From [Clostridium] citroniae WAL-17108 (GTDB lineage Bacteria; Bacillota; Clostridia; Lachnospirales; Lachnospiraceae): DNA of 64,000 nt. Made by a program: the position numbers and the translations under genes. The stretch covers positions 77,312 to 141,311 of the forward strand of contig NZ_JH376430.1 of NCBI RefSeq assembly GCF_000233455.1. Reading direction: 5' to 3'. The stretch's first letter is position 1; every line of letters begins with the position of its first letter. Under the pieces are notes generated by a model. The model worked only from the letters and a program-made list of their open reading frames with translations. It searched no databases and was not told the DNA's origin. Below are positions 35,792 through 43,326 of this stretch, piece after piece.

Positions 35792-35809
35792 GCTTTTGCC
35801 AATACCTTT

Positions 35810-36706
35810 CTATGCCCTTTCCACAAGTTGCATCAATTTCTTTGATATCATCTCAACGGTAATTCCTGCATTCAAGTCGTTTTCTTCTCTTGTTCCATAT
35901 GAATCTAATATTTGATGTGGAACACCCACAAAATCCATCATAACATATCCCTGCAATGCCTGGCAAACATCTGTTGTAAGAACGCCGGAATAAAATGGTT
36001 CACATAAAAGCACCTTGGAGGATGAGCAATTCATTGCCAATGTTTCATAATCAAATGGTGCTATAGTCGTATAATAAAGAACTGTAACATCAAAATCGCG
36101 TACCGCCTCCAACACCATCTTCAGCATCGGTCCCACCGCTACTATGGTTGCTAATTTCCCTTTTTTTACAATATATGCCTTTCCAAATTTCACCGGCATT
36201 GTCTCAGGATTTACAGCAGTGCTCAAACGAAAATACGTGGGGCTTCCATTGTCATATTCACTACAAATCAAATTATGAACTTCCTCTGCCGTTCCTGGCA
36301 GCACAATCTGCATATTAGGCAAATACTTCAATACTGCAACATCTGCCGGGCTATAGTGGGTCGTCCCCAACGCCCCGTCATCATATGAAGCTCCGACACT
36401 TACAAAATTGCCGCATAATTTTTGATACGAAAAATCAACTTTCAACTGTTCATATGGCCTTTCCACAACGAATGGCGCAATAGTATGAAAGAAAGGAATA
36501 TAACCAACCCTTGCTAACCCTGCTGCTATACCAATAGACGCTGGCTCCAAAATCCCAAGATTATGTACTTGATTGGGATGCTTGTCTTTTATTTTTTTAA
36601 AGCTGTAAACTCCTATATCGCCTAGTAATGTAACTACCCGTTCATCCTTATCAGATAAATATTCGGTAGTTAACACATACTGTTTTCTCATGTTCGTCTC
36701 CATCAT
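35810..36706 (-). CDS. Split transketolase, C-terminal subunit (pair 2)
   Basis: A 298-aa Pyr plus C-terminal domain protein paralogous to the 33105-33995 product. The activating Glu is in NLGILEPASIGIAAGLA and the substrate-site His in GTTHYSPADVAVL; LATIVAVGPMLKMVLEAV begins the C domain. ATG 36706 overlaps the stop of its partner as ATGA and has GGAG five bases upstream; the frame is open further upstream to 36763 but that would overlap the partner deeply. The THYSPAD motif, where classical transketolase has THQP, is shared with pair 1, so both belong to the same biosynthetic subgroup. Confidence 0.88.
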   Translation of the reverse strand: MMETNMRKQYVLTTEYLSDKDERVVTLLGDIGVYSFKKIKDKHPNQVHNLGILEPASIGIAAGLARVGYIPFFHTIAPFVVERPYEQLKVDFSYQKLCGNFVSVGASYDDGALGTTHYSPADVAVLKYLPNMQIVLPGTAEEVHNLICSEYDNGSPTYFRLSTAVNPETMPVKFGKAYIVKKGKLATIVAVGPMLKMVLEAVRDFDVTVLYYTTIAPFDYETLAMNCSSSKVLLCEPFYSGVLTTDVCQALQGYVMMDFVGVPHQILDSYGTREENDLNAGITVEMISKKLMQLVERA

Positions 36707-37488
36707 GCCAACTCCTCCATCATCTGCAATAATTCCTCTGAATTTGGGCTTCTGTGGTGCCATGCTGGATTATTCTCTATCATTTTGCACCCATAACCTT
36801 TAATCGTGTTTGCTATTATTGCTATTGGCCTTTTTATATCGTTTGTTTTTGTAAGCGTATCCTTTAACTCCGCTTGATCATGGCCGTTAACACTGTATGT
36901 TTCCCAACCAAATGCATTAAATTTTGTTTCCATGTTCCCAAAATCCACTGCTCTGTCAGAAGAATGATTATAGTCTACAATGCATACTAAATTGGATAAT
37001 CCCTGCTCCTTAGCTACCATGATAGCTTCCCAATTAGTTCCCTCATTCATCTCCCCATCGCCTACAATAACATATACTCTTTCTCTGCTTCCTTTGAAAT
37101 TCAATCCCATCGCGATGCCAACAGCCAGCGGCAGTCCATGGCCTAATGAACCTGTGGATGCCTCGACTCCAGGAACCTTGTGGTAATCCGGATGACCTCC
37201 AAGCCGGCTGTTTAACTGTCCAAAGGTTGATACTTCTTCCATTGGAAAATAACCTCTGTCAGCTAATATTGTGTATAATCCCAGAGAGGCATGCCCTTTA
37301 CTGACAATGAGCCTATCCCTGATTTTCTTCTCCGGCTGGCAGGGATCAATATCCATAACATCATGATACAAAACATATAATATGTCTAAAATAGAGTATG
37401 CGCTGGGAATATGCCCTTCCTGCCGTTCAAATGCCACCTGGGCAATACAGCGCTTTAATTCCTTCATTTTTTCTTCTATAACAGCCAT
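36703..37488 (-). CDS. Split transketolase, N-terminal subunit (pair 2)
   Basis: The 261-aa PP domain of transketolase with the classical motifs: SKGHASLGLY, LGGHPDYHKVPGVEAS, STGSLGHG, VIVGDGEMNEGTNWEA with CIVDYNHS, and the late His (WHHRSP). Both His residues lost in pair 1 are kept here, so this pair should bind donors more like standard ketose phosphates. ATG 37488 is preceded by AGGTGA at good spacing; an earlier in-frame codon (37506) is less likely. It lies 20 bases after the aldo/keto reductase gene. Confidence 0.88.
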   Translation of the reverse strand: MAVIEEKMKELKRCIAQVAFERQEGHIPSAYSILDILYVLYHDVMDIDPCQPEKKIRDRLIVSKGHASLGLYTILADRGYFPMEEVSTFGQLNSRLGGHPDYHKVPGVEASTGSLGHGLPLAVGIAMGLNFKGSRERVYVIVGDGEMNEGTNWEAIMVAKEQGLSNLVCIVDYNHSSDRAVDFGNMETKFNAFGWETYSVNGHDQAELKDTLTKTNDIKRPIAIIANTIKGYGCKMIENNPAWHHRSPNSEELLQMMEELA

Positions 37489-37508
37489 TATGTCACCTCT
37501 TTCCAAAA

Positions 37509-38366
37509 CTAATATTTTTTTTGCAGCTCATAGTCTGTAAATGGAGCATGACCGTCTTCACGATCCAATGTTTCCATCTGTTTCATATCCTCATTGTCTA
37601 TAAAAAAGTCAAATGGCCCTAGGTTTTCTGTCATTCTCTTTTCATTAGATGCCTTCGGAATTGGCTGTATTCCTCTTTGCAAGCACCATGCCAAGCATAT
37701 TTGGGAAATGCTCCTTTGATATTTCTCTGCCATATGATGTAATAAAGGTAATTGAAATACATTGCCCCTCATAAACGGACTCCAGGCCTGCACCAAAATC
37801 CCCTCCTGCTGGCAAAACTCTACATTTTCGCGCTGATGATAACAGGGATGTATTTCAATTTGATTGATCATCGGCTTTATATCGGCTTTTTGCAATAATG
37901 GCTGTAAATGGCGTGGCAAAAAATTACTCACCCCTATTGCCTTTACTTTTCCCTCCCTGTATAAACGCTCAAAAGCTCTCCATGTAGAACAGTTCACTTC
38001 CTGATAGTTTTTTTCTTTTCCATAGGGAACCGGCCAATGTATCAGATAAATATCCAGGTAATCTGTCTGCAGCAAGTCACAGCTTTTTTTAAAAGCTTCT
38101 AACGTATTCTCATATCCCTGATCTGGATTCCATACCTTGCTTGATATAATAAGGTCGCTTCGCTTTATTATTGAGGCAACATTTTTTATCGCCACTCCTA
38201 TATTGGCCTCATTTTTATAAATTGAAGCCGTATCTATTTGTAAATATCCGGTTTTTATAGCTCTTTCGACAATCTCAACCGTTTCATCCCCATCTCCTGC
38301 ATTAAAAGTTCCAAATGCAACCTGAGGCAGTTCTAATCCATTAGAAAGTTTAAATCCCATTTTCAT
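37509..38366 (-). CDS. Aldo/keto reductase
   Basis: A 285-aa NADPH-dependent aldo/keto reductase with the catalytic tetrad visible: Asp and Tyr in DTASIYKNE, Lys in LIISSKVWN, His in YLIHWPVPYG. GVSNFLPRHLQPLL and PMINQIEIHPCYHQ are family blocks. Such enzymes reduce aldehydes or ketones on sugars and small molecules. One base separates it from the fucose-synthase-like gene, and the split transketolase pair follows, so it probably reduces the keto group made by ketol transfer or aldol chemistry. It could also be general, but the tight operon position argues for a pathway role. Confidence 0.88.
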   Translation of the reverse strand: MKMGFKLSNGLELPQVAFGTFNAGDGDETVEIVERAIKTGYLQIDTASIYKNEANIGVAIKNVASIIKRSDLIISSKVWNPDQGYENTLEAFKKSCDLLQTDYLDIYLIHWPVPYGKEKNYQEVNCSTWRAFERLYREGKVKAIGVSNFLPRHLQPLLQKADIKPMINQIEIHPCYHQRENVEFCQQEGILVQAWSPFMRGNVFQLPLLHHMAEKYQRSISQICLAWCLQRGIQPIPKASNEKRMTENLGPFDFFIDNEDMKQMETLDREDGHAPFTDYELQKKY

Positions 38367-38367
38367 T

Positions 38368-39306
38368 TTATCCCACCTTCAATATTTCTCTTAGAAACCA
38401 TTGATAAGTTCTATTCAATCCCTCTTCTATGGTTACCTTAGACGACCATCCCATCCCATCCATCACCGATGTATCAACCATTCGCCTCATCATACCGTCT
38501 GGTTTTGTGGGATCACAAACAATTTTCCCCTCATAGCCTACTACCTTTTTTATTAATTCTGACAGTTCTAATATTGATATTTCACTTCCGCTACCAATAT
38601 TTATAACTCTTTCTTTGCTTTCAAAATTTGCTAAAAATACACATGCATCAGCCAAGTCGTCAACATACAAAAACTCCCTTTTAGCTTTTCCTGTTCCCCA
38701 TAATACCACTTCTGGCAGCTTATTTAATTTCGCTTCATGATATTTTCTTAAAAGAGCCGGAATCACATGTGATTTTTTTACATCAAAACAATCATTAATA
38801 CCATAACAATTAGCAGGAATTACGCTTACATAATCTACACCATACTCTTTACTGTAATACTCACAGGCCCGAAGCCCTGCTATTTTTGCGATAGCATATG
38901 GCTCATTTGTCGGTTCCAAGGCAGATGTTAGCAATGCTGATTCTGTCATCGGCTGCTTTGCTTCTTTGGGATACATACATGCGCTTCCCAAGAACAGCAG
39001 TTTTTTTACACCGCAGCTATAAGATGCTCTAAGTATATTATTTTGTATTTCAAGATTGTCCATTAAAAACTCAACAGGTAACTGGGAATTAGCCTGTATT
39101 CCCCCAACCCTGGCTGCTGCCATAAATACATACCCCGGCTGCTCAATTTCAAAAAACTTTTTAACCAGCTGAGTATCTCTCAAATCTAATGTTGAGGAAT
39201 CACGCAGTATAAGATTATAAAAACCCTCCGCCTTTAGTCTTCTCACTATAGCTGAACCAACCATGCCATTATGTCCAGCAATAAAAATTTTAGCATCTTT
39301 ATTCAT
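38368..39306 (-). CDS. GDP-fucose-synthase-like epimerase/reductase (ColC/Fcl type)
   Basis: A 312-aa extended SDR of the GDP-L-fucose synthase family. Rossmann motif IFIAGHNGMVGSAIVRRL; Tyr-Lys in PYAIAKIAG; the epimerase Cys in LGSACMYPKEA and His in KKSHVIPALL are both kept. In the fucose pathway it would epimerise C3/C5 and reduce C4 of GDP-4-keto-6-deoxymannose. Beside a ColD-type 3-dehydratase, the ColC reaction (C5 epimerisation and C4 reduction of the 3,6-dideoxy intermediate to GDP-L-colitose) is the better prediction. Sequence alone does not separate Fcl from ColC. It follows the ColD-like gene by 14 bases. Confidence 0.9.
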   Translation of the reverse strand: MNKDAKIFIAGHNGMVGSAIVRRLKAEGFYNLILRDSSTLDLRDTQLVKKFFEIEQPGYVFMAAARVGGIQANSQLPVEFLMDNLEIQNNILRASYSCGVKKLLFLGSACMYPKEAKQPMTESALLTSALEPTNEPYAIAKIAGLRACEYYSKEYGVDYVSVIPANCYGINDCFDVKKSHVIPALLRKYHEAKLNKLPEVVLWGTGKAKREFLYVDDLADACVFLANFESKERVINIGSGSEISILELSELIKKVVGYEGKIVCDPTKPDGMMRRMVDTSVMDGMGWSSKVTIEEGLNRTYQWFLREILKVG

Positions 39307-39320
39307 AAAAGCCTCACCTT

Positions 39321-40484
39321 CTACAGCAAAGCACTCTTTAATGTTTCAATGAACCAATCAATTTCTCTGCTGTTATCACAACTATGGTTTCCAACAAAGA
39401 AACCATTATCATGGATTTCATCCGCACTTGCTAATTTTCCATAAATAGTGTAATCCAAATATTCTATGGCCTTATTTCTGACAAAATTACCAGCTACGAT
39501 TGGCCTGACTTCAATCTCATTGTTTCTTAACGCCTCTACTACTTGGTTCCGCTTTCCTAAGTTTCCGTCCTCCAAAATAACTGCAAATCCAAAATATGAA
39601 CTTTCTCCGACTTCTTTTTGATTTCTAACCCCCGGAATTTCTTTTAATCGCTTTCTAAAATACTCCGCATTTTTTCTCCTTTGAGATATGATTCTGTCCA
39701 ACTTCTTTAACTGCTCCAAACCAATAGCCGCCTCCATCTCAATTGGTCTTAAATTATATCCTGGAACGATAAAATTAAAGCTTTCATAGAATGAATCCTG
39801 CTTTTTAGTATATATGGGGCTGTCTAACGGCAGATTACGTGTCCATCCGTGGGCTCTTACCGCTAGCATATAATGATATAATATCTCATCATCTGTAACC
39901 ACCATGCCTCCTTCCATCGTACATAAATGATGAGAATAGAAGGTGGAATATGTACCAAATAATCCCATTGTCCCTAATTTCTGCCCTTCATACATAGCCC
40001 CCATAGACTCGCAGTTATCTTCAGCAAAAATAATATTCTTATTCTTGCAAATATCCTTTATTGCATTAAATTCATTAGAATTACCTAATAAGTTAACCAA
40101 AAATATCATTTTGGTCTTTTGGGTTATTGCCCTCTCCAACTGAGACACATCTATATTAAGGGTTTGCGGATCAATATCAACAAAGCGTAATTTTAATCCA
40201 TGCTGCGCTATGGGAAAGTATGTTGTGCTCCACGATACAGCTGGTACAATCACCTCATCCCCCATATTTAGACGATGAGAATAAACCATAGATGCAAACG
40301 CCAACAGATTAGCTGTAGATCCGGAACTGGTCATAACAGCATATTTAACTCCAAACTTATCCGCAAACTCCTTTTCAAATTGTTTTACCTTTTCCCCCAT
40401 GGAAAACATATGCGAAGCAAGAACCTCTTTAACCGCATTTTCTTCATTTATATCCCATGTATCATCACTCAATCTATATTTCAT
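39321..40484 (-). CDS. DegT-fold GDP-4-keto-6-deoxymannose 3-dehydratase (ColD-like)
   Basis: A 387-aa PLP-dependent protein of the DegT/DnrJ/EryC1 fold. The PLP-site residues are there (MTSSGSTANL, FAEDNCESMGA), but the Schiff-base lysine of aminotransferases is replaced: STFYSHHLCTMEGG has His-His at 185-186 where aminotransferases have Lys. A His there is the hallmark of ColD and of RfbH/E1 3-dehydratases. With Gmd immediately upstream and a ColC/Fcl homologue downstream, ColD is the best call; no iron-sulfur reductase partner, as E1 needs, is present. Start ATG 40484 has GAGGGGTGA upstream and follows the gmd stop by one base. Confidence 0.9.
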   Translation of the reverse strand: MKYRLSDDTWDINEENAVKEVLASHMFSMGEKVKQFEKEFADKFGVKYAVMTSSGSTANLLAFASMVYSHRLNMGDEVIVPAVSWSTTYFPIAQHGLKLRFVDIDPQTLNIDVSQLERAITQKTKMIFLVNLLGNSNEFNAIKDICKNKNIIFAEDNCESMGAMYEGQKLGTMGLFGTYSTFYSHHLCTMEGGMVVTDDEILYHYMLAVRAHGWTRNLPLDSPIYTKKQDSFYESFNFIVPGYNLRPIEMEAAIGLEQLKKLDRIISQRRKNAEYFRKRLKEIPGVRNQKEVGESSYFGFAVILEDGNLGKRNQVVEALRNNEIEVRPIVAGNFVRNKAIEYLDYTIYGKLASADEIHDNGFFVGNHSCDNSREIDWFIETLKSALL

Positions 40485-40485
40485 T

Positions 40486-41517
40486 TTATTCACCCCTCGC
40501 AACTAATTTAACATCATGCTCTACCATAATTTTTACCAAGTCTTCAAATGTTGTCTTTCTTGGATTCCAGTGCAACAAACTCTTAGCCTTACTTGGATCG
40601 CCTAAAAGTGTTACAACATCCGTTGGTCTGAAATATTGGGGGTCGACCGCTACAACAACCTCTCCTGTTTTCACATTGATTCCCCGTTCATTCACGCCTT
40701 GATCTTCCCACCTTAACTTTATTCCTACATTTTCAAAAGCAAGATTGCAGAAATCCCGCACTGAATATTGCTCTCCTGTTGCAATCACAAAATCTTCCGG
40801 CTTCTCATACTGCAGCATCAGCCACATGCACTCAACGAAATCTTTTGCGTAGCCCCAATCACGTAAGGCATCAAGATTTCCCAAATACAGCACTTTCTGT
40901 TTTTTTGCTGCAATTCTAGCCGCTGCCAAACTAATCTTCCGAGTTACGAAATTCTCACCTCTGCGTTCAGATTCATGATTAAATAGAATTCCATTAACCG
41001 CAAACATCCCATATGCTTCTCGATAATTCCTTACAATCCAATACCCATACTGCTTGGCTGCTGCATATGGTGAATATGGATAAAACGGTGTTGTTTCGCT
41101 TTGCGGAATCTCCTGTACCTTACCAAACAGCTCTGACGTGGATGCCTGATAAAATTTGCATTTACTCTCCAGACCTAAAATACGAATGCTTTCCAATAAC
41201 CTGGTAACTCCTAACGCGTCAATATCAGCGGTATTCTCAGGTACATCAAATGATATTTTTACATGTGATTGTGCTGCCAAATTATAAGTCTCATCCGGCT
41301 GTACTTCTCTCAAAATCTTAATTAAGCTCAATGAATCCGTTAAGTCTCCATAATGCAGATAAAAATTTTCAGAATTTCTCAAATGCTCTATTCGTTCTTT
41401 TTTTTCTGTAGATGTTCTTCGTTCAATTCCATGTACCTCATAACCCTTTTCCAACAGAAATTCAGCTAAATATGAACCATCTTGCCCTGTGATTCCTGTA
41501 ATAAGCGCTTTTTTCAT
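40486..41517 (-). CDS. gmd: GDP-mannose 4,6-dehydratase
   Basis: Converts GDP-mannose to GDP-4-keto-6-deoxymannose. The 343-aa product has the NADP motif ALITGITGQDGSYLAEFLLEKGY, catalytic STSELFGKV with SPYAAAKQYGYW (YxxxK), and FNHESERRGENFVTRKI, all typical of Gmd. Length and motifs are standard. The ATG at 41517 overlaps the upstream stop as TGATG; an in-frame GTG lies one codon earlier. ManC in the same locus supplies the substrate and the ColD-like enzyme follows directly. Confidence 0.95.
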   Translation of the reverse strand: MKKALITGITGQDGSYLAEFLLEKGYEVHGIERRTSTEKKERIEHLRNSENFYLHYGDLTDSLSLIKILREVQPDETYNLAAQSHVKISFDVPENTADIDALGVTRLLESIRILGLESKCKFYQASTSELFGKVQEIPQSETTPFYPYSPYAAAKQYGYWIVRNYREAYGMFAVNGILFNHESERRGENFVTRKISLAAARIAAKKQKVLYLGNLDALRDWGYAKDFVECMWLMLQYEKPEDFVIATGEQYSVRDFCNLAFENVGIKLRWEDQGVNERGINVKTGEVVVAVDPQYFRPTDVVTLLGDPSKAKSLLHWNPRKTTFEDLVKIMVEHDVKLVARGE

Positions 41518-42320
41518 CACACATCCTTCTTTCTATTACATTTAATAAAAATATTTTTTAATTTATGATAACTATCCGCCAAAACCTTAATAGGTTCTCC
41601 ATCATTCCCATATAATTCCAGTAATACAACGCCCGAATAGTGGTGTGCATAAAGATAGTTCGCAAACTCTTCAATATCCATATCTCCCAGACCGACCGGA
41701 AGACACGTATTATTTGAATTATGGTCGCTAAAATGAACATGTTTCAAAGAATCTCCCATGGCCTCCAACATCTTATATAAATCCATTGAAGATCTCAGTA
41801 CCTGCTTCACATCAAGCGTATATCCCAGCTCTGGATACAGATGTCGCAGCCTGGTGATTACATCTGCATCCCGGCTAAAACATCTCTCCACATTCTCCAA
41901 CAATATTTCAACATGGTATGCCTGTGCTTCCCAATTTAAACGCATCAGCCTTTTTCCAAATTCCTCAACACTTATTCCGCTATTCTTCTGGTCGCCATGT
42001 ATAATTACATATTTAGCTCCAATTTTACCTGCAAATTTAAAATATTTTTGATAATATATGCACCCATCATCGAATCTTCTGCTATAATCCGAGAAAAAAT
42101 AGGATGGCTCTAATTCGCTTGTAAAAGGATGTACAGAAATGGCTTTTTTATGATTCTGAATTAATATTCCTAATATTTTCTCAGCAAAACTATCGCTTAA
42201 TTCACAGTCACTATTAACAAATATCTCAAAATTATCGAATATGTGTACCGCCATGTCTTCCAGAACTGTCTCCGTATTTCCTGGAAACAAACATGCCGTG
42301 GAAATCCCTACATCTATCAT
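41517..42320 (-). CDS. Sugar-phosphate isomerase/epimerase family TIM-barrel protein
   Basis: A 267-aa xylose-isomerase-like barrel (AP endonuclease 2 superfamily). Putative metal ligands sit where the family has them: Glu in ILLENVERCF, Asp in GYTLDVKQVL, His in LKHVHFSDHN and Glu in VVLLELYGND, with YVIIHGDQK earlier. These enzymes isomerise or epimerise keto/aldo sugars or inosose-type compounds. It lies between a HAD phosphatase and gmd, and probably belongs to the activation module (kinase-nucleotidyltransferase, SIS, HAD). No specific substrate can be assigned. Confidence 0.85.
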   Translation of the reverse strand: MIDVGISTACLFPGNTETVLEDMAVHIFDNFEIFVNSDCELSDSFAEKILGILIQNHKKAISVHPFTSELEPSYFFSDYSRRFDDGCIYYQKYFKFAGKIGAKYVIIHGDQKNSGISVEEFGKRLMRLNWEAQAYHVEILLENVERCFSRDADVITRLRHLYPELGYTLDVKQVLRSSMDLYKMLEAMGDSLKHVHFSDHNSNNTCLPVGLGDMDIEEFANYLYAHHYSGVVLLELYGNDGEPIKVLADSYHKLKNIFIKCNRKKDV

Positions 42321-42346
42321 TTAAATCACATTACACTTTCTAAATG

Positions 42347-42718
42347 CTATAAATTCTTTTCAATATTTATAAACAAATCGCAGCGGGCATCACGAGTTTT
42401 ATTTATACTAATTCCCATTTCTAGACCAGATGGTTTCCTGTCATTAATCAAAATTCTCTCTCCCACAGGCATATCATAAAGTATCTTATCAAATCTCAAT
42501 CCATTTTCTTCTAAAAACATCTCAGTCTCTGCTTTATATTGTTCTTTTCTTGCTGTCAAAATAAGAACATAGTCTGCACTCGGAATCTGTTCAAAAAACT
42601 TTTTAATCCCCGGCAATACCCTATCTTTTCCATATATCTTGTATCCATTATGTTCCACAAGGGTTCCATCTAAATCTAAAATCCATGTATGCGGTAAAGA
42701 AGATATTGCCAACATCAT
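42347..42718 (-). CDS. Small HAD-family phosphatase
   Basis: A 123-aa HAD hydrolase core: motif I WILDLDGTLVEHNG (nucleophile and acid/base Asp), motif II YVLILTARKEQY, and NDRKPSGLEMG in place of motif III/IV. Small stand-alone HAD proteins like this are common in capsule loci. Its ATG overlaps the stop of the SIS gene (ATGA), so both are made together; dephosphorylation of the SIS product, as GmhB/KdsC do in heptose and Kdo synthesis, is the natural role. Substrate unknown. Confidence 0.85.
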   Translation of the reverse strand: MMLAISSLPHTWILDLDGTLVEHNGYKIYGKDRVLPGIKKFFEQIPSADYVLILTARKEQYKAETEMFLEENGLRFDKILYDMPVGERILINDRKPSGLEMGISINKTRDARCDLFINIEKNL

Positions 42719-43305
42719 AGTATTTCACCTCTCAGTTTAGCGCCAATCCCTCCACCCGGATGATTTACTTTAAAATCATCCAGTGTAATACCTCTCTCCT
42801 GACACACCTGCATTGCAAGCCCTTGCAGCAAAATCAAATACACAGTAGTAGAATTATTAGGAACAATATCCCATTCATCCCCTTCATTTTTAAGGTCTAA
42901 GATAAGGTGTTCTTTTATTATAGACATTAATTTAGACTTTTTATTAAAGCTTAACAACCATGTTTCTGTTCCTCTTTCATTCAGATAATAGGCAAGCTTA
43001 ACTGATTCTTCTGTATTTCCACTTTTAGAAAGCAGCAGCACAATATCGTTTTTACCGACCATCCCCAAATCCCCATGCACGGCTGTATTAGTATGAAGGA
43101 ATCTGGCATCCATGCCCAATGAATTCATTGTTCCAACAAACTTTTCACATATAGGAACATTCTTGCCCAGGCCGCTAGCCACAATCTTGCCTCCATTATC
43201 GATACATTTTGTACAATGGATTACCAGCCTTTTAAACTTTCTTTCATCTAAAGAATTTAACGATTCTTTAACCGTTTCCATAATATCATTAAAATACGTG
43301 ATCAT
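42715..43305 (-). CDS. SIS-domain sugar-phosphate isomerase (KdsD/GutQ-like, no CBS domains)
   Basis: A 196-aa SIS protein. GGKIVASGLGKN, AVHGDLGMVGKNDIVLLLSKSGNTEE and the C-terminal NHPGGGIGAKLRG match arabinose-5-phosphate isomerases (KdsD/GutQ: SHPGG.LG). The CBS tail of KdsD is missing. This group interconverts ribulose-5-P and arabinose-5-P or related ketose/aldose phosphates; 6-phospho-3-hexuloisomerases are the alternative but lack the HPGG tail. No Kdo genes (kdsA, kdsB) are present. Start ATG 43305 has GAGGAGG upstream. Confidence 0.87.
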   Translation of the reverse strand: MITYFNDIMETVKESLNSLDERKFKRLVIHCTKCIDNGGKIVASGLGKNVPICEKFVGTMNSLGMDARFLHTNTAVHGDLGMVGKNDIVLLLSKSGNTEESVKLAYYLNERGTETWLLSFNKKSKLMSIIKEHLILDLKNEGDEWDIVPNNSTTVYLILLQGLAMQVCQERGITLDDFKVNHPGGGIGAKLRGEIL

Positions 43306-43326
43306 TCTTTTCCTCCTCATCTAACC

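Noticed and set aside
42715..43305. Phosphoheptose isomerase GmhA
   Set aside because: The SKSGNTEE and C-terminal HPGGGIG motifs are those of KdsD/GutQ, not GmhA.
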